A stretch of 44,249 nucleotides of DNA from an uncultured Ruminococcus sp. (GTDB lineage Bacteria; Bacillota; Clostridia; Lachnospirales; Lachnospiraceae): the NCBI GenBank assembly GCA_900553885.1, contig USFD01000017.1:1-44249 (forward strand). Reading direction: 5' to 3'. The first letter of the stretch is position 1. The number at the start of each line of letters is the position of its first letter. Shown in pieces: positions 7,949-16,690 of the stretch. The position numbers were made by a program, and so were the translations under genes. The notes beneath the pieces were generated by a model. It saw only the letters and a list, made by a program, of their open reading frames with translations, had not been told where the DNA came from and did not search any database.

Positions 7949-8257
7949 ATGAAAATGTTTCTGATCAGTGACAATGTCGATACCTATACAGGAATGCGGC
8001 TGGCCGGCGTGGACGGCGTGGTCGTTCATGAGCGCGAGGAACTCCGCAGCGCTCTGGAAAACGTGCTGTCAGACAAAAGCGTGGGTATCGTTCTCCTCAC
8101 AGAGAAGTTCGGCCGGGAGTTCCCCGATATTATAGATACCTTCCGTCTGGAACGGAAAATGCCGCTTCTCGTGGAGATCCCTGACAGACACGGAACCGGA
8201 CGAAGGAAAGATTTTATCACATCCTATATCACCGAGGCAATCGGGCTGAAGCTATAG
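7949..8257 (+). CDS. ntpG: V/A-type ATPase subunit F (central stalk)
   Basis: A 102-residue Rossmann-like protein with the family pattern MKMFLISDNVDTYTGMRLAGVDG at the N-terminus, VGIVLLTEKFG in the middle and PLLVEIPDR near the end. Subunit F binds subunit D in the central stalk and can regulate ATP hydrolysis. ACAGGAGTGACATACT precedes the ATG. The gene symbol follows Enterococcus, where ntpG encodes the F-type stalk subunit; naming varies between genomes. Confidence 0.9.
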   Translation: MKMFLISDNVDTYTGMRLAGVDGVVVHEREELRSALENVLSDKSVGIVLLTEKFGREFPDIIDTFRLERKMPLLVEIPDRHGTGRRKDFITSYITEAIGLKL

Positions 8258-8300
8258 TCCCGCCCGAACTACGAAAAACAAACATAAGGAGGGATTCCTC

Positions 8301-8888
8301 TTGACTCTGGAAGAAAAAATCTCACACCTGCAGACTACGTCCATGGAACAGGCCCGGGCAGAGGGCAATGCAATTATAGATTCTCACAAAGAAGCACTTG
8401 AGAAAGTCTTCGAGGACCACAAAACAGAAGCACTGCACCAGTCCGAGACCCGCATCAAGGCCGAGACAACCAGCGCCAGACTGGCCATGAATCAGGCTGC
8501 GGCCAAATCTCAGCTTGAGATCAAACGCCGGCAGGGAACCGTCCAGCAGGAATTGAAAGATAAGATATTTAAAGAGGCGTTAAGCCTTACTGAAGACTAT
8601 ATGAAAACAGAAGCATATGAAGACTTTCTCATCCGCTGTATCCGGCAGGCAAAAGAATTTGCCGGCAAAGACGAGGTAACAATCTACATTAACCCGACGG
8701 ATGAAAAGAAACGCTCTGCCCTTGAGGATGCCACGCGTGTCAGGCTCACCGTCAGCGCAGAAGATTTTATCGGCGGCGTGCGTGCCGTTATCCGCAGCCG
8801 CAATGTCCTGATCGATAATTCCTTCAAGACACAGCTTCGCAATGAATACGACAAATTTTTATTTTTAGGAGGTGACGGCATTGCTTAA
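8301..8888 (+). CDS. ntpE: V/A-type ATPase subunit E (peripheral stalk)
   Basis: A 195-residue protein with a long N-terminal coiled coil (about 1-100) and a C-terminal alpha/beta head (EVTIYINPTDEKKRSALED, then VRAVIRSRNVLIDNSFKTQL), the standard subunit E layout. It pairs with the G/H coil to form the outer stalk that caps subunits A and B. The start is TTG at 8301, with AAGGAGG 8 nt upstream and no competing ATG. Its last codons overlap the subunit A start. Confidence 0.92.
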   Translation: MTLEEKISHLQTTSMEQARAEGNAIIDSHKEALEKVFEDHKTEALHQSETRIKAETTSARLAMNQAAAKSQLEIKRRQGTVQQELKDKIFKEALSLTEDYMKTEAYEDFLIRCIRQAKEFAGKDEVTIYINPTDEKKRSALEDATRVRLTVSAEDFIGGVRAVIRSRNVLIDNSFKTQLRNEYDKFLFLGGDGIA

Positions 8889-10647
8889 AACTGCAACAAT
8901 CTATGGAATCAACGGGCCCGTCATTTACCTGAAAGGGAACACCGGATTTTCCATGTCTGAAATGGTCTATGTGGGAAAGCAGAAACTGGTAGGCGAAGTA
9001 ATCGCCCTCGACAAGGATATGACCACAGTTCAGGTATACGAGGAGACATCCGGACTGCGTCCCGGAGAAGAAGTCACAGCCAGCGGCGACGCGGTTTCTG
9101 TAACACTGGCCCCCGGCATTCTGAACAATATTTTCGACGGTATCGAGCGTCCGCTGGAACGGATCGCGGAATCTGCCGGAGCGTTTATTACCCGCGGTGT
9201 CAGCGTGGATTCTCTGGACAGGCAGAAAAAATGGGATACCCATATTACGGTTTCCAAAGGACAGTATCTCCACGGCGGAGACATTATCGCCGAGGTCCCT
9301 GAGACACACGCTATTGTCCATAAATGTATGGTTCCTCCGGATATAGAGGGAACAGTTATTGACACTGTGCCCGACGGAAGCTACACCATTGACGAGACTC
9401 TGGTCACGCTTCAGCTCCAGAACGGTACGGAAAAACAGCTTACAATGACCCAGAAATGGCCGATCCGCGTACCCAGACCGGTACACCATCGTTTCCCCGC
9501 GTCTGTACCGCTGATCACAGGCCAGCGTATCATCGACACCATGTTCCCCATCGCGAAGGGAGGCACTGCCGCTATCCCGGGCGGATTCGGAACCGGAAAA
9601 ACCATGACCCAGCATCAGATCGCCAAATGGGCGGACGCTGATATTATCATCTATATCGGCTGCGGAGAACGTGGAAATGAGATGACACAGGTACTGGAGG
9701 AGTTCGGAGAACTGACCGATCCGCGTACCGGCAATCCTCTGATGGACCGCACCACCCTGATCGCGAACACTTCAAATATGCCCGTTGCCGCCCGTGAGGC
9801 CAGCATTTACACCGGCCTGACTCTTGCCGAGTACTACCGGGATATGGGCTATGACGTAGCAATTATGGCAGACTCCACTTCCCGCTGGGCCGAAGCTTTG
9901 CGTGAGCTCTCCGGCCGTCTGGAGGAAATGCCGGCAGAAGAAGGTTTCCCTGCCTATCTGGCATCCCGTCTGTCCGCATTTTACGAGAGAGCCGGCATGA
10001 TGCACAATCTCAACGGAACCGACGGCTCTGTAACGATTATCGGCGCGGTTTCTCCTCAGGGAGGCGACTTCTCCGAGCCGGTAACCCAGAACACCAAGCG
10101 TTTCGTCCGCTGCTTCTGGGGACTGGACAAAAGCCTTGCCTACTCCAGACATTTTCCGGCCATCCACTGGCTGACCAGTTACAGTGAGTACTTAAATGAT
10201 CTGAGCCACTGGTATCAGGACAATGTCTCGCAGAAATTCGTAGACTACCGCAATCGTCTGATGGCGCTTCTCAACCAGGAGAGCAGCCTTCTGGAAATCG
10301 TCAAGCTGATCGGAAGCGACGTTCTTCCGGATGACCAGAAACTGGTACTGGAGATCGCCCGTGTCATCCGCCTGGGATTCCTTCAGCAGAATGCGTTCCA
10401 CAAGGAAGACACCTGTGTCAGCCTGGAAAAGCAGTTCCTGATGATGGACACTATTTTATACCTGTACAAACAGGCGCGCACCCTGGTTACAATGGGACAC
10501 CCCATGTCCGTACTTAAAGCAGAAAATATCTTTGACCGTGTCATCGCTATCAAATACGATGTGCCCAATGACAAACTGGAAATGTTCGCCCAGTATCACA
10601 GAGATATCGACACATTCTATCAGCGCGTGCTTGAGAAAAATGCATAA
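8881..10647 (+). CDS. ntpA: V/A-type ATPase catalytic subunit A
   Basis: A 588-residue catalytic subunit. The P-loop GGFGTGKT occupies residues 234-241. DVAIMADSTSRWAEALRE and GDFSEPVTQ are typical of the nucleotide-binding domain, and the non-homologous insert (about 115-185) that distinguishes A from F-ATPase beta is present. TTG 8881 is preferred to GTG 8872 because AGGAGG ends 8 nt before it, whereas 8872 overlaps that site. The start lies inside the last codons of ntpE (8-bp overlap), suggesting coupled translation. With B it forms the A3B3 head that couples ATP hydrolysis or synthesis to rotation. Confidence 0.97.
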   Translation: MLKTATIYGINGPVIYLKGNTGFSMSEMVYVGKQKLVGEVIALDKDMTTVQVYEETSGLRPGEEVTASGDAVSVTLAPGILNNIFDGIERPLERIAESAGAFITRGVSVDSLDRQKKWDTHITVSKGQYLHGGDIIAEVPETHAIVHKCMVPPDIEGTVIDTVPDGSYTIDETLVTLQLQNGTEKQLTMTQKWPIRVPRPVHHRFPASVPLITGQRIIDTMFPIAKGGTAAIPGGFGTGKTMTQHQIAKWADADIIIYIGCGERGNEMTQVLEEFGELTDPRTGNPLMDRTTLIANTSNMPVAAREASIYTGLTLAEYYRDMGYDVAIMADSTSRWAEALRELSGRLEEMPAEEGFPAYLASRLSAFYERAGMMHNLNGTDGSVTIIGAVSPQGGDFSEPVTQNTKRFVRCFWGLDKSLAYSRHFPAIHWLTSYSEYLNDLSHWYQDNVSQKFVDYRNRLMALLNQESSLLEIVKLIGSDVLPDDQKLVLEIARVIRLGFLQQNAFHKEDTCVSLEKQFLMMDTILYLYKQARTLVTMGHPMSVLKAENIFDRVIAIKYDVPNDKLEMFAQYHRDIDTFYQRVLEKNA

Positions 10648-10662
10648 GGAGGGAGCGGATCT

Positions 10663-12051
10663 ATGTCAATAGAATATTTAGGCTTAAGCAGCATCAACGG
10701 TCCTCTGATTGCACTGGAAGGCGTGCAGGACGCCTTCTATGACGAGATTGTGGAATTCGTTGTAAACGGCACAGAGAGAAAAATCGGCCGTATTGTAGAA
10801 ATCTATGAGGACAGAGCCGTCATACAGGTATTTGAAGGCTCGGAAAATATGTCCCTGAAAAATACACACACAAAACTGACCGGGCATCCCATGGAGATTG
10901 CCCTTTCCCCGGATATGCTGGGGCGTACTTTTAATGGAATCGGGCAGCCCATTGATGATCTGGGCCCCATCGTCTCCACACTGAAAAGGGACGTCAACGG
11001 TCTTCCTTTAAATCCGGTCCGCAGAGAATATCCGAGAAACTATATCCATACAGGTATCTCCGCCATTGACGGACTGACCACCCTGATCCGCGGACAGAAG
11101 CTTCCGATCTTTTCCGGAAACGGTCTGCCCCACGACCAGCTGGCGGCTCAGATCGTTAAGCAGGCTTCTCTGGGAGGGGATTCTGACGAAAAGTTCGCGG
11201 TTGTCTTTGCCGCTATGGGCGTCAAACATGATGTGGCTGATTTCTTCCGTCATACCTTTGAAGAGAGCGGGGTTGCCGACCACGTAGCCATGTTCCTGAA
11301 CCTGGCAAACGACCCGGTGGTAGAACGTCTGATTACGCCGAAAGTAGCGCTTACCGTGGCCGAATATCTGGCCTTTGAGCAGCATATGCATATCCTTGTA
11401 ATTCTGACGGACATGACCTCCTTCGCGGAGGCCATGCGTGAGGTTTCTTCCTCCAAAGGAGAAATCCCCAGCCGGAAAGGATACCCGGGATATCTTTACA
11501 GTGAACTTGCCACAATCTACGAACGCGCGGGCATCGTGGAAGGCGTGGACGGCTCGGTAACACAGCTTCCGATTCTGACCATGCCCAATGACGATATTAC
11601 CCACCCGATTCCTGACCTGACAGGATATATTACAGAGGGACAGATCGTTCTGGACCGTCCTCTTCACGGACAGTCCATCTATCCGCCCATTAATATCCTG
11701 CCCTCCCTTTCCCGTCTGATGAAGGACGGCATCGGAGAGGGATATACCCGGGAGGATCATCAGGATCTGGCCAACCAGCTGTTCTCCGCTTACGCCAAGG
11801 TAGGCGATGCCCGGAACCTGGCTTCCGTTATCGGTGAAGACGAACTTTCGCCGATTGACAAGAAATATCTGGAGTTCGGAAAAGAATTCGAAGAGCGCTA
11901 TATCGGACAGGGCCAGGAAGAAAACCGGAGCATCATCGAAACTCTGGATCTTGGCTGGGAACTCCTGGGAAGGCTTCCGAGAGAAGAACTTGACCGTGTT
12001 GATACAAAGATTCTGGATAAGTATTACAAACCGATGGAGGAAGAATCATGA
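10663..12051 (+). CDS. ntpB: V/A-type ATPase regulatory subunit B
   Basis: A 462-residue protein with no Walker A motif, as expected for the non-catalytic B subunit. Conserved segments include SAIDGLTTLIRGQKLPIFSGNGLPHDQLAAQI, VILTDMTSFAEAMREVSSSKGEIPSRKGYPGYLYSELATIYERAG and GSVTQLPILTMPNDDITHPIPDLTGYITEGQI. A strong AAGGAGGG precedes the ATG. The stop overlaps the start of the GNAT gene by ATGA, so the acetyltransferase is translated directly off the ntpB message. Confidence 0.97.
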   Translation: MSIEYLGLSSINGPLIALEGVQDAFYDEIVEFVVNGTERKIGRIVEIYEDRAVIQVFEGSENMSLKNTHTKLTGHPMEIALSPDMLGRTFNGIGQPIDDLGPIVSTLKRDVNGLPLNPVRREYPRNYIHTGISAIDGLTTLIRGQKLPIFSGNGLPHDQLAAQIVKQASLGGDSDEKFAVVFAAMGVKHDVADFFRHTFEESGVADHVAMFLNLANDPVVERLITPKVALTVAEYLAFEQHMHILVILTDMTSFAEAMREVSSSKGEIPSRKGYPGYLYSELATIYERAGIVEGVDGSVTQLPILTMPNDDITHPIPDLTGYITEGQIVLDRPLHGQSIYPPINILPSLSRLMKDGIGEGYTREDHQDLANQLFSAYAKVGDARNLASVIGEDELSPIDKKYLEFGKEFEERYIGQGQEENRSIIETLDLGWELLGRLPREELDRVDTKILDKYYKPMEEES

Positions 12052-12539
12052 CATCCGTCACCGTCAGGGAATACACTGCTGACGACCTGGATTCCATGAT
12101 CCCGATCTGGAACGAGGTCATAGAAGAAGGCATTGCTTTCCCTCAGGAGGACTTTCTGAACAGGGAAACCGCTCCGGACTTTTTCGCGGAACAGAGTTAC
12201 TGCGGCGTGGCAGCCGACGATTCCGGCCGGATCCTGGGGCTTTATATCCTGCATCCAAACAATGTAGGAAGATGCGGCCATATATGCAATGCCAGCTATG
12301 CGGTATCGCCTGCGAGCCGGGGACTTCATATCGGGGAAAAACTGGTTCTCGACTGCATGGCACAGGCCCGCAGAATCGGATTTCAGATTCTCCAGTTTAA
12401 TGCGGTTGTGTCCTCAAATACCCATGCCCGTCATCTGTATGAGAGAATCGGCTTTCATCCGCTGGGCACAATCCCCGGCGGATTCCGGATGAAGGACGGA
12501 CACTATGAGGATATCTGTCTGTACTATATTGAGGTATAA
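12048..12539 (+). CDS. GNAT family N-acetyltransferase inside the ATPase operon
   Basis: A 163-residue GNAT. The acetyl-CoA loop (motif A) is RGLHIGEKLVLDCMAQARRIGF, the motif B region is LQFNAVVSSNTHARHLYERIGFHPLGTIPGGFRM, and the conserved Tyr is in LYERIGF. The family transfers acetyl groups from acetyl-CoA to amines on antibiotics, peptides or proteins; the substrate here is unknown. It starts at ATGA overlapping ntpB, with GGAGG inside the ntpB coding end, and lies ahead of ntpD. So it is embedded within the operon rather than appended. A peptide or protein acetylating role on the ATPase is conceivable but unproven. Confidence 0.9.
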   Translation: MTSVTVREYTADDLDSMIPIWNEVIEEGIAFPQEDFLNRETAPDFFAEQSYCGVAADDSGRILGLYILHPNNVGRCGHICNASYAVSPASRGLHIGEKLVLDCMAQARRIGFQILQFNAVVSSNTHARHLYERIGFHPLGTIPGGFRMKDGHYEDICLYYIEV

Positions 12540-12566
12540 ATAACATCTGTGCGGCAGCCGCCAAAT

Positions 12567-12584
12567 GGACATGCCGGCATGTCC
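12567..12584. repeat. 18-bp perfect palindrome in the GNAT-ntpD gap
   Basis: GGACATGCCGGCATGTCC reads identically on both strands. As RNA it can form a 7-bp stem with a CCGG loop. It has no T tract, so it is not an intrinsic terminator. It lies between the GNAT stop and the ntpD ribosome-binding site, where it could tune message stability or translation, or be a protein-binding site. Confidence 0.6.
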
Positions 12585-12625
12585 GCCCGGCTCGTTGCCC
12601 GCAGGAATAAAAAAGGAGGAATTTC

Positions 12626-13255
12626 ATGGATCCACGTACATTTCCTACAAAGGGAAACCTGATGCTGGCCAAGAACTCTCTTGCACTGGCAAAACAGGGG
12701 TATGACCTGATGGACCGGAAAAGAAATATCCTGATCCGGGAACTGATGGATCTGATCGACGAAGCGCGGACGATTCAGGAAGAGATCGACACAACCTTTA
12801 CCTACGCGTACCGCTGCCTCCAGAGCGCCAATATCGAAAACGGCATCAGCAATGTGGAGCTTCTGGCCTACACAGTGCCGATTGAGAATTCCATCACCAT
12901 ACAGACGCGAAGCATTATGGGGACTGAGATTCCCCATGTCAAATACATTCCTGACGCAGGAACTCCCACCTATGCTTTCAGCACCACCCACGAGTCTATT
13001 GACAAAGCAAGGGAGGCGTTCCGGAAGGTAAAGGATCTGACCATCAAACTTTCCATGGTGGAAAATGCTGCCTACCGTCTGGCAAGCAACATCAAAAAAA
13101 CTCAGAAGCGCGCCAATGCGCTTCAGAATATTACAATTCCGATGTACTCTTCTCTTGTGTATACGATTACCAATGCCCTGGAAGAAAAAGACAGGGAAGA
13201 GTTCACAAGACTGAAAGTCATCAAGAGAATGAAGCAGAAAAAGGAGAGCGGCTGA
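12626..13255 (+). CDS. ntpD: V/A-type ATPase subunit D (central rotor shaft)
   Basis: A 209-residue protein made of two long helices, the antiparallel coiled coil that forms the rotor axle inside the A3B3 head. The N-terminus FPTKGNLMLAKNSLALAKQGYDLMDRKRNILIRELM is the family signature, and the C-terminus returns as AAYRLASNIKKTQKRANALQNITIPMY. AAAAAGGAGG precedes the ATG. It is the last ATPase gene, and its stop lies inside the terminator stem-loop. Confidence 0.95.
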   Translation: MDPRTFPTKGNLMLAKNSLALAKQGYDLMDRKRNILIRELMDLIDEARTIQEEIDTTFTYAYRCLQSANIENGISNVELLAYTVPIENSITIQTRSIMGTEIPHVKYIPDAGTPTYAFSTTHESIDKAREAFRKVKDLTIKLSMVENAAYRLASNIKKTQKRANALQNITIPMYSSLVYTITNALEEKDREEFTRLKVIKRMKQKKESG

Positions 13256-13275
13256 TTAAAGGCCGCTCTTTTTTA
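13245..13275 (+). terminator. Terminator of the V/A-ATPase operon
   Basis: AGAGCGGC (13245-13252) pairs with GCCGCTCT (13262-13269) across a 9-nt loop and runs into six T residues. The ntpD stop codon is in the loop. Confidence 0.88.
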
Positions 13276-13376
13276 CAGCCATTTATTCTGTTTTCCCCGC
13301 CTCCTGTTCCGGCCTTTTTCTCTGTTTTTCCGGGCTTTCCGGTTTTCTGTATTCTATCCGGTTCGTATGGCCCCGA

Positions 13377-13405
13377 TTGACTTGCAGACGCATATATGTC
13401 ACAAT
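13377..13405 (+). promoter_or_regulatory. Promoter of the CxxC-rich lipoprotein gene, shared type
   Basis: TTGACTTGCA, then 10 bp, then TGTCACAAT. Both blocks and their spacing are identical to those at 19048-19076. Read as a sigma-A promoter this is TTGACT, 17 bp, CACAAT with an upstream TG. The -10 box is poor, which could mean an activator or alternative sigma factor is needed. Confidence 0.65.
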
Positions 13406-13439
13406 GAATTTAACTTAAAAACACATGGGGGAATGTTTT

Positions 13440-14156
13440 ATGAAGAGAAAAATTTTTGCAGTATTCTTTTCTGCGGCCATATGTCTTTTCTCTTTCAGCA
13501 GCTGCGGTTCATCTGAAAGCAGCCCGGATATTGATATTCAGGGTATAAAAGATGATATTACAGAACAGGATGAGGCAAAAGAGAATGCCAGGGAAAGTGC
13601 CGAAGAAAGGAAACAGGAAGAAGCGAGGGAGAATCGTGAAAAAATAAACGAGCGCCGGCATAAGAATATTGATTCAGGAAAAGAGCGCAGAAAAGCGGCT
13701 GACCAGAAATTACTGGAAAGTTCGGATGACAGCCGGACTTCAGACACCCAACGCTCTTCTTCCCTTCCGTCCGGCGATGATCCCGCACAGAACAGCAGCG
13801 GTTCAGCGGGAAATACAGCCATGTGTCAGAACTGCGGCAAAGAATTAAGGCTTGTGGACTGCGGATACTGTTCCGGCAGCGGAACAGCCGGGTATTCGTC
13901 ATGCCCGCGCTGCAACGGTGATGGAAAGATCTGCCAGAACTGCTTTTATAATCTGGACGGTTCCGGCGGCGGCAGTGTACAGAACGGCAGCGGAGTGTGC
14001 TCAGCCTGCAACGGAACCAGAACATGCCACGTCTGCTATGGAAATACTTATACCTATATCCCAAGTTATACAGACACTGCAGGAACCTATGTCTATTGTT
14101 CCAGCTGCAACGGCACAAATATCTGCGAATTCTGCGGCGGCACAGGACGGGAATAA
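13440..14156 (+). CDS. Secreted lipoprotein with DnaJ-like cysteine-rich domain
   Basis: A 238-residue protein. The signal peptide MKRKIFAVFFSAAICLFSFSSC ends in a lipobox-like FSSC, so it is probably lipid-anchored outside the membrane. Residues about 30-95 are a charged, probably helical stretch. The C-terminal half has eight CxxC pairs, several in the form CxxCxGxG (CPRCNGDG, CEFCGGTG), as in the zinc-binding central domain of DnaJ. There is no J domain. Eight pairs could make up to four zinc sites. ATG 13440 is chosen over 13425 because GGGGGA lies 7 nt upstream. DnaJ-type zinc modules outside the cell are unusual. Function unknown; a redox or metal role is possible. Confidence 0.82.
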   Translation: MKRKIFAVFFSAAICLFSFSSCGSSESSPDIDIQGIKDDITEQDEAKENARESAEERKQEEARENREKINERRHKNIDSGKERRKAADQKLLESSDDSRTSDTQRSSSLPSGDDPAQNSSGSAGNTAMCQNCGKELRLVDCGYCSGSGTAGYSSCPRCNGDGKICQNCFYNLDGSGGGSVQNGSGVCSACNGTRTCHVCYGNTYTYIPSYTDTAGTYVYCSSCNGTNICEFCGGTGRE

Positions 14157-14188
14157 CAGCCGTTTTATCAGCAGATTCATCGAAAAAA

Positions 14189-14221
14189 CTGCGGCTCAAT
14201 GCTACCGGCATTGAGCCGCAG
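14189..14221. terminator. Strong hairpin between two plus-strand genes
   Basis: CTGCGGCTCAATGC pairs perfectly with GCATTGAGCCGCAG (14 bp) across loop TACCG. The A6 run before it (14183-14188) reads as T6 after the stem on the minus strand, so the canonical direction is minus. On the plus strand it is followed only by CGTCTTAT. It probably ends the upstream lipoprotein message and blocks antisense transcription as well. Confidence 0.6.
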
Positions 14222-14370
14222 CGTCTTATACGGCACATCTCTTATCCCGAAAATTATCTCACCCTGATCTTAACACATATTTTACTTACTTTTCACCTTC
14301 TTCGGATAGCGGGAATCTTCAGATTACCTGACAATAAAAGGAAGATATGCAATAAAGGAGGAAAAGGAAT

Positions 14371-15963
14371 ATGGGAAAACGGCTGCTTTCACTGTTCACA
14401 GCAGTACTTTTCACGGTCCTGGCCGCCGGCTGCGGCATAAGCGGCCCGGCGTCACAGACCGGGAATTCCGCGGATGAGACAACCCTGCGTATTCTGTCCG
14501 GATCGGAGAACCAGGAACTGGAAAATATTATCCAGGACAGTGCCCGGAATGCGGGTATACGGGTAGAGATGGATTATAAAGGATCCGTGGATATTATGCG
14601 GGAACTGGAAACCGGCGCAGAAGGATACGACGCTGTATGGCCTGCCAGCAGCATATGGATTTCCCTCGGAGATAAGAACCATATGATTAAGCACAGCCAG
14701 TCAGTTTCCATTACTCCTGTGGTATTCGGCATCCGCCGGAGTCTTGCGGAAGAGCTTGGATTTACCGGCCGGGATGTATCGGTACAGGATATTCTGAACG
14801 CTATCACAGATAAAAAGATGACCTTCTGCATGACAAGCGCCACACAGTCCAATTCGGGGGCCAGCGCATATATCGGATTCCTCTATGCGCTGCTCGGCAA
14901 ACAGGAAGGGCTCACTGCGGAAGATCTCCGGAATGAAACGCTCCGGGAAAACATCCGGGCGCTTCTGGGCGGCGTGGACCGGAGTTCCGGAAGCTCCGAC
15001 TGGCTGAAAGACCTTTTCCTTTCCGGAGACTATGACGCCATGGTCAATTACGAATGTCTGATTATCGATGCCAACGAACAGCTGGAAGCGGAAGGAAAAG
15101 AGCCCCTCTTCGTGGTATATCCCTATGACGGACTCTCTATCGCGGACTCTCCGCTGGGATATGTGGATCACGGAGATGAAACCAAAGAGGAAGCTTTTCT
15201 CGCCTTCCAGGAGAATCTCCTCTCCGGAGAAAGCCAGAGCGCGATCGAAGCAACCGGACGCCGGATCACTGCCAATGGAGTTTCTGACGAAAATAAAGAT
15301 GTGTTTAACAGCAGCTGGGGAATTGACACAGAGCGGATCCTTTCACCGATCCAGATGCCCTCCGCCGATGTTCTGATGGAGGCCCTGAATGTATATCAGA
15401 CCAGCTTTAAAAAGCCTTCTCTGAATATTTACTGTCTTGATTTTTCCGGCAGTATGCGCGGAACCGGCGAGTCGCAGCTCAAAGAGGCCATGTCCCAGAT
15501 CCTCATTCAGGAAAATGCGCGGAAAAATCTGCTCCAGGCAAATGAAGGAGAAGTCAATATTGCGATTCTGTTTAGCGACGGCATTAGAAATATCCTGTCT
15601 GCCGACGGATATTCCGATGAGGCGCTTCAGAAGCTCTATGACCAGATCGCCGCGGAATCTCCCGGCGGCGGTACAGATATCTATACTGCCGCAGCCCGGG
15701 CATATGAGATTGCTTCCGGCTATGATTTAAATGATTATACTCCCGCCGTCATTCTGATGAGCGATGGGGTATCCAGTTACAATAAAGAAGTATTTGACAG
15801 CGCCGTGGAAACATACGGCAATGATATCCCTGTATTTTCCATTACATTTGGAGACGCGGATCCCGACCAGCTGGAAGAGCTGGCAGAGATGACCGGCGCC
15901 CGGGTATTTGACGGGACGGAAGATCTGACGGAAGCATTCCGCGGCGTAAAGGGATATAACTGA
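14371..15963 (+). CDS. Lipoprotein: solute-binding-like domain fused to a VWA domain
   Basis: A 530-residue protein. The signal peptide ends in the lipobox LAAGC21, so it is anchored outside the membrane. Residues about 35-320 resemble a periplasmic-binding-protein fold (DYKGSVDIMRELETGAEGYDAVWPASSIWI; a TSATQSNSGASAYIGF ligand-loop-like segment). Residues about 350-530 form a von Willebrand A domain with the MIDAS motif D357-F-S-G-S-M, GGGTDIY and ILMSDGVSSY. VWA domains bind proteins or metals through Mg2+. It starts a four-gene cluster with XpaC-like, a second binding-like protein and TelA. AAGGAGG precedes the ATG. The ligand is unknown, and no permease or ATPase is present, so classical ABC transport is unlikely. 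Confidence 0.85.
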   Translation: MGKRLLSLFTAVLFTVLAAGCGISGPASQTGNSADETTLRILSGSENQELENIIQDSARNAGIRVEMDYKGSVDIMRELETGAEGYDAVWPASSIWISLGDKNHMIKHSQSVSITPVVFGIRRSLAEELGFTGRDVSVQDILNAITDKKMTFCMTSATQSNSGASAYIGFLYALLGKQEGLTAEDLRNETLRENIRALLGGVDRSSGSSDWLKDLFLSGDYDAMVNYECLIIDANEQLEAEGKEPLFVVYPYDGLSIADSPLGYVDHGDETKEEAFLAFQENLLSGESQSAIEATGRRITANGVSDENKDVFNSSWGIDTERILSPIQMPSADVLMEALNVYQTSFKKPSLNIYCLDFSGSMRGTGESQLKEAMSQILIQENARKNLLQANEGEVNIAILFSDGIRNILSADGYSDEALQKLYDQIAAESPGGGTDIYTAAARAYEIASGYDLNDYTPAVILMSDGVSSYNKEVFDSAVETYGNDIPVFSITFGDADPDQLEELAEMTGARVFDGTEDLTEAFRGVKGYN

Positions 15964-16033
15964 AATCTATGGAATCCGGCTGCGCCCGGTACGAAAGATA
16001 CGGCACAGCAGCCGGGAAAGGACCTAAACAGAC

Positions 16034-16690
16034 ATGAAGCACAACAATCAGAAAGAAATACTTTCCATTCTTGTTTCCGCCCTGCTGGCCCTTGTTCTGT
16101 TCTGCATCCTGCTTTTCTGCCTGAAATGGAATCTGTTTCTGTGCATGCTCCTTACCGCCGGCGTCTACCTGGCTCTCAGCCTGCTGCTCCGGCCGGTGCC
16201 GCGGATCGGAAAAGTGGAGATCGATTCTCTGGAGAACGGAGAATTTCTGAACGAACGGCTGACCGAAGCCAGTTCCGACTACATCCGCATGCGCAGAGCA
16301 GCCGCGCAGATAACGGAAGAACCCCTGCATACAGAGTGCGGCGGACTTCTCACCCTTGCCGGAAATATTTTAAAATATCTGACAGCCAATCCGGAAAAAA
16401 TTCCTGCTGCCCGCCGGTATATCGACTATTATCAGGAAACAGCGGCAAATGTGCTGGAACACTATACTGAACTTAAGGGAAGCGGGCTTTCCACCAGCGA
16501 GTCAGAGCGGATTCTTTCCGGCACACGGGAGACCGTATCCACTCTGAAGCAGGCATTTCAGATGCAGTTCGAAAAACTGATGCAGGACGAACTTATGGAT
16601 ATGGAAGCCGATCTGAAGCTTTTAAAACAGACTCTGCGCTCGGAAGGCTACAGGGAACCAGAAAAAAAGAAAGGTCTTGAACAGGAATGA
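16034..16690 (+). CDS. XpaC-like membrane protein
   Basis: A 218-residue protein with two membrane helices near residues 9-30 and 33-50 and then a cytoplasmic helical region. The stretch GLLTLAGNILKYLTANPEKIPAARRYIDYYQETAANVLEHYTEL matches the XpaC family core. XpaC was named for hydrolysis of 5-bromo-4-chloroindolyl phosphate, but its real role is not settled. In Bacillus subtilis xpaC lies beside a telA-like gene (yaaN), the same partnership as here. The stop overlaps the next gene by ATGA, indicating tight coupling. Confidence 0.8.
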   Translation: MKHNNQKEILSILVSALLALVLFCILLFCLKWNLFLCMLLTAGVYLALSLLLRPVPRIGKVEIDSLENGEFLNERLTEASSDYIRMRRAAAQITEEPLHTECGGLLTLAGNILKYLTANPEKIPAARRYIDYYQETAANVLEHYTELKGSGLSTSESERILSGTRETVSTLKQAFQMQFEKLMQDELMDMEADLKLLKQTLRSEGYREPEKKKGLEQE

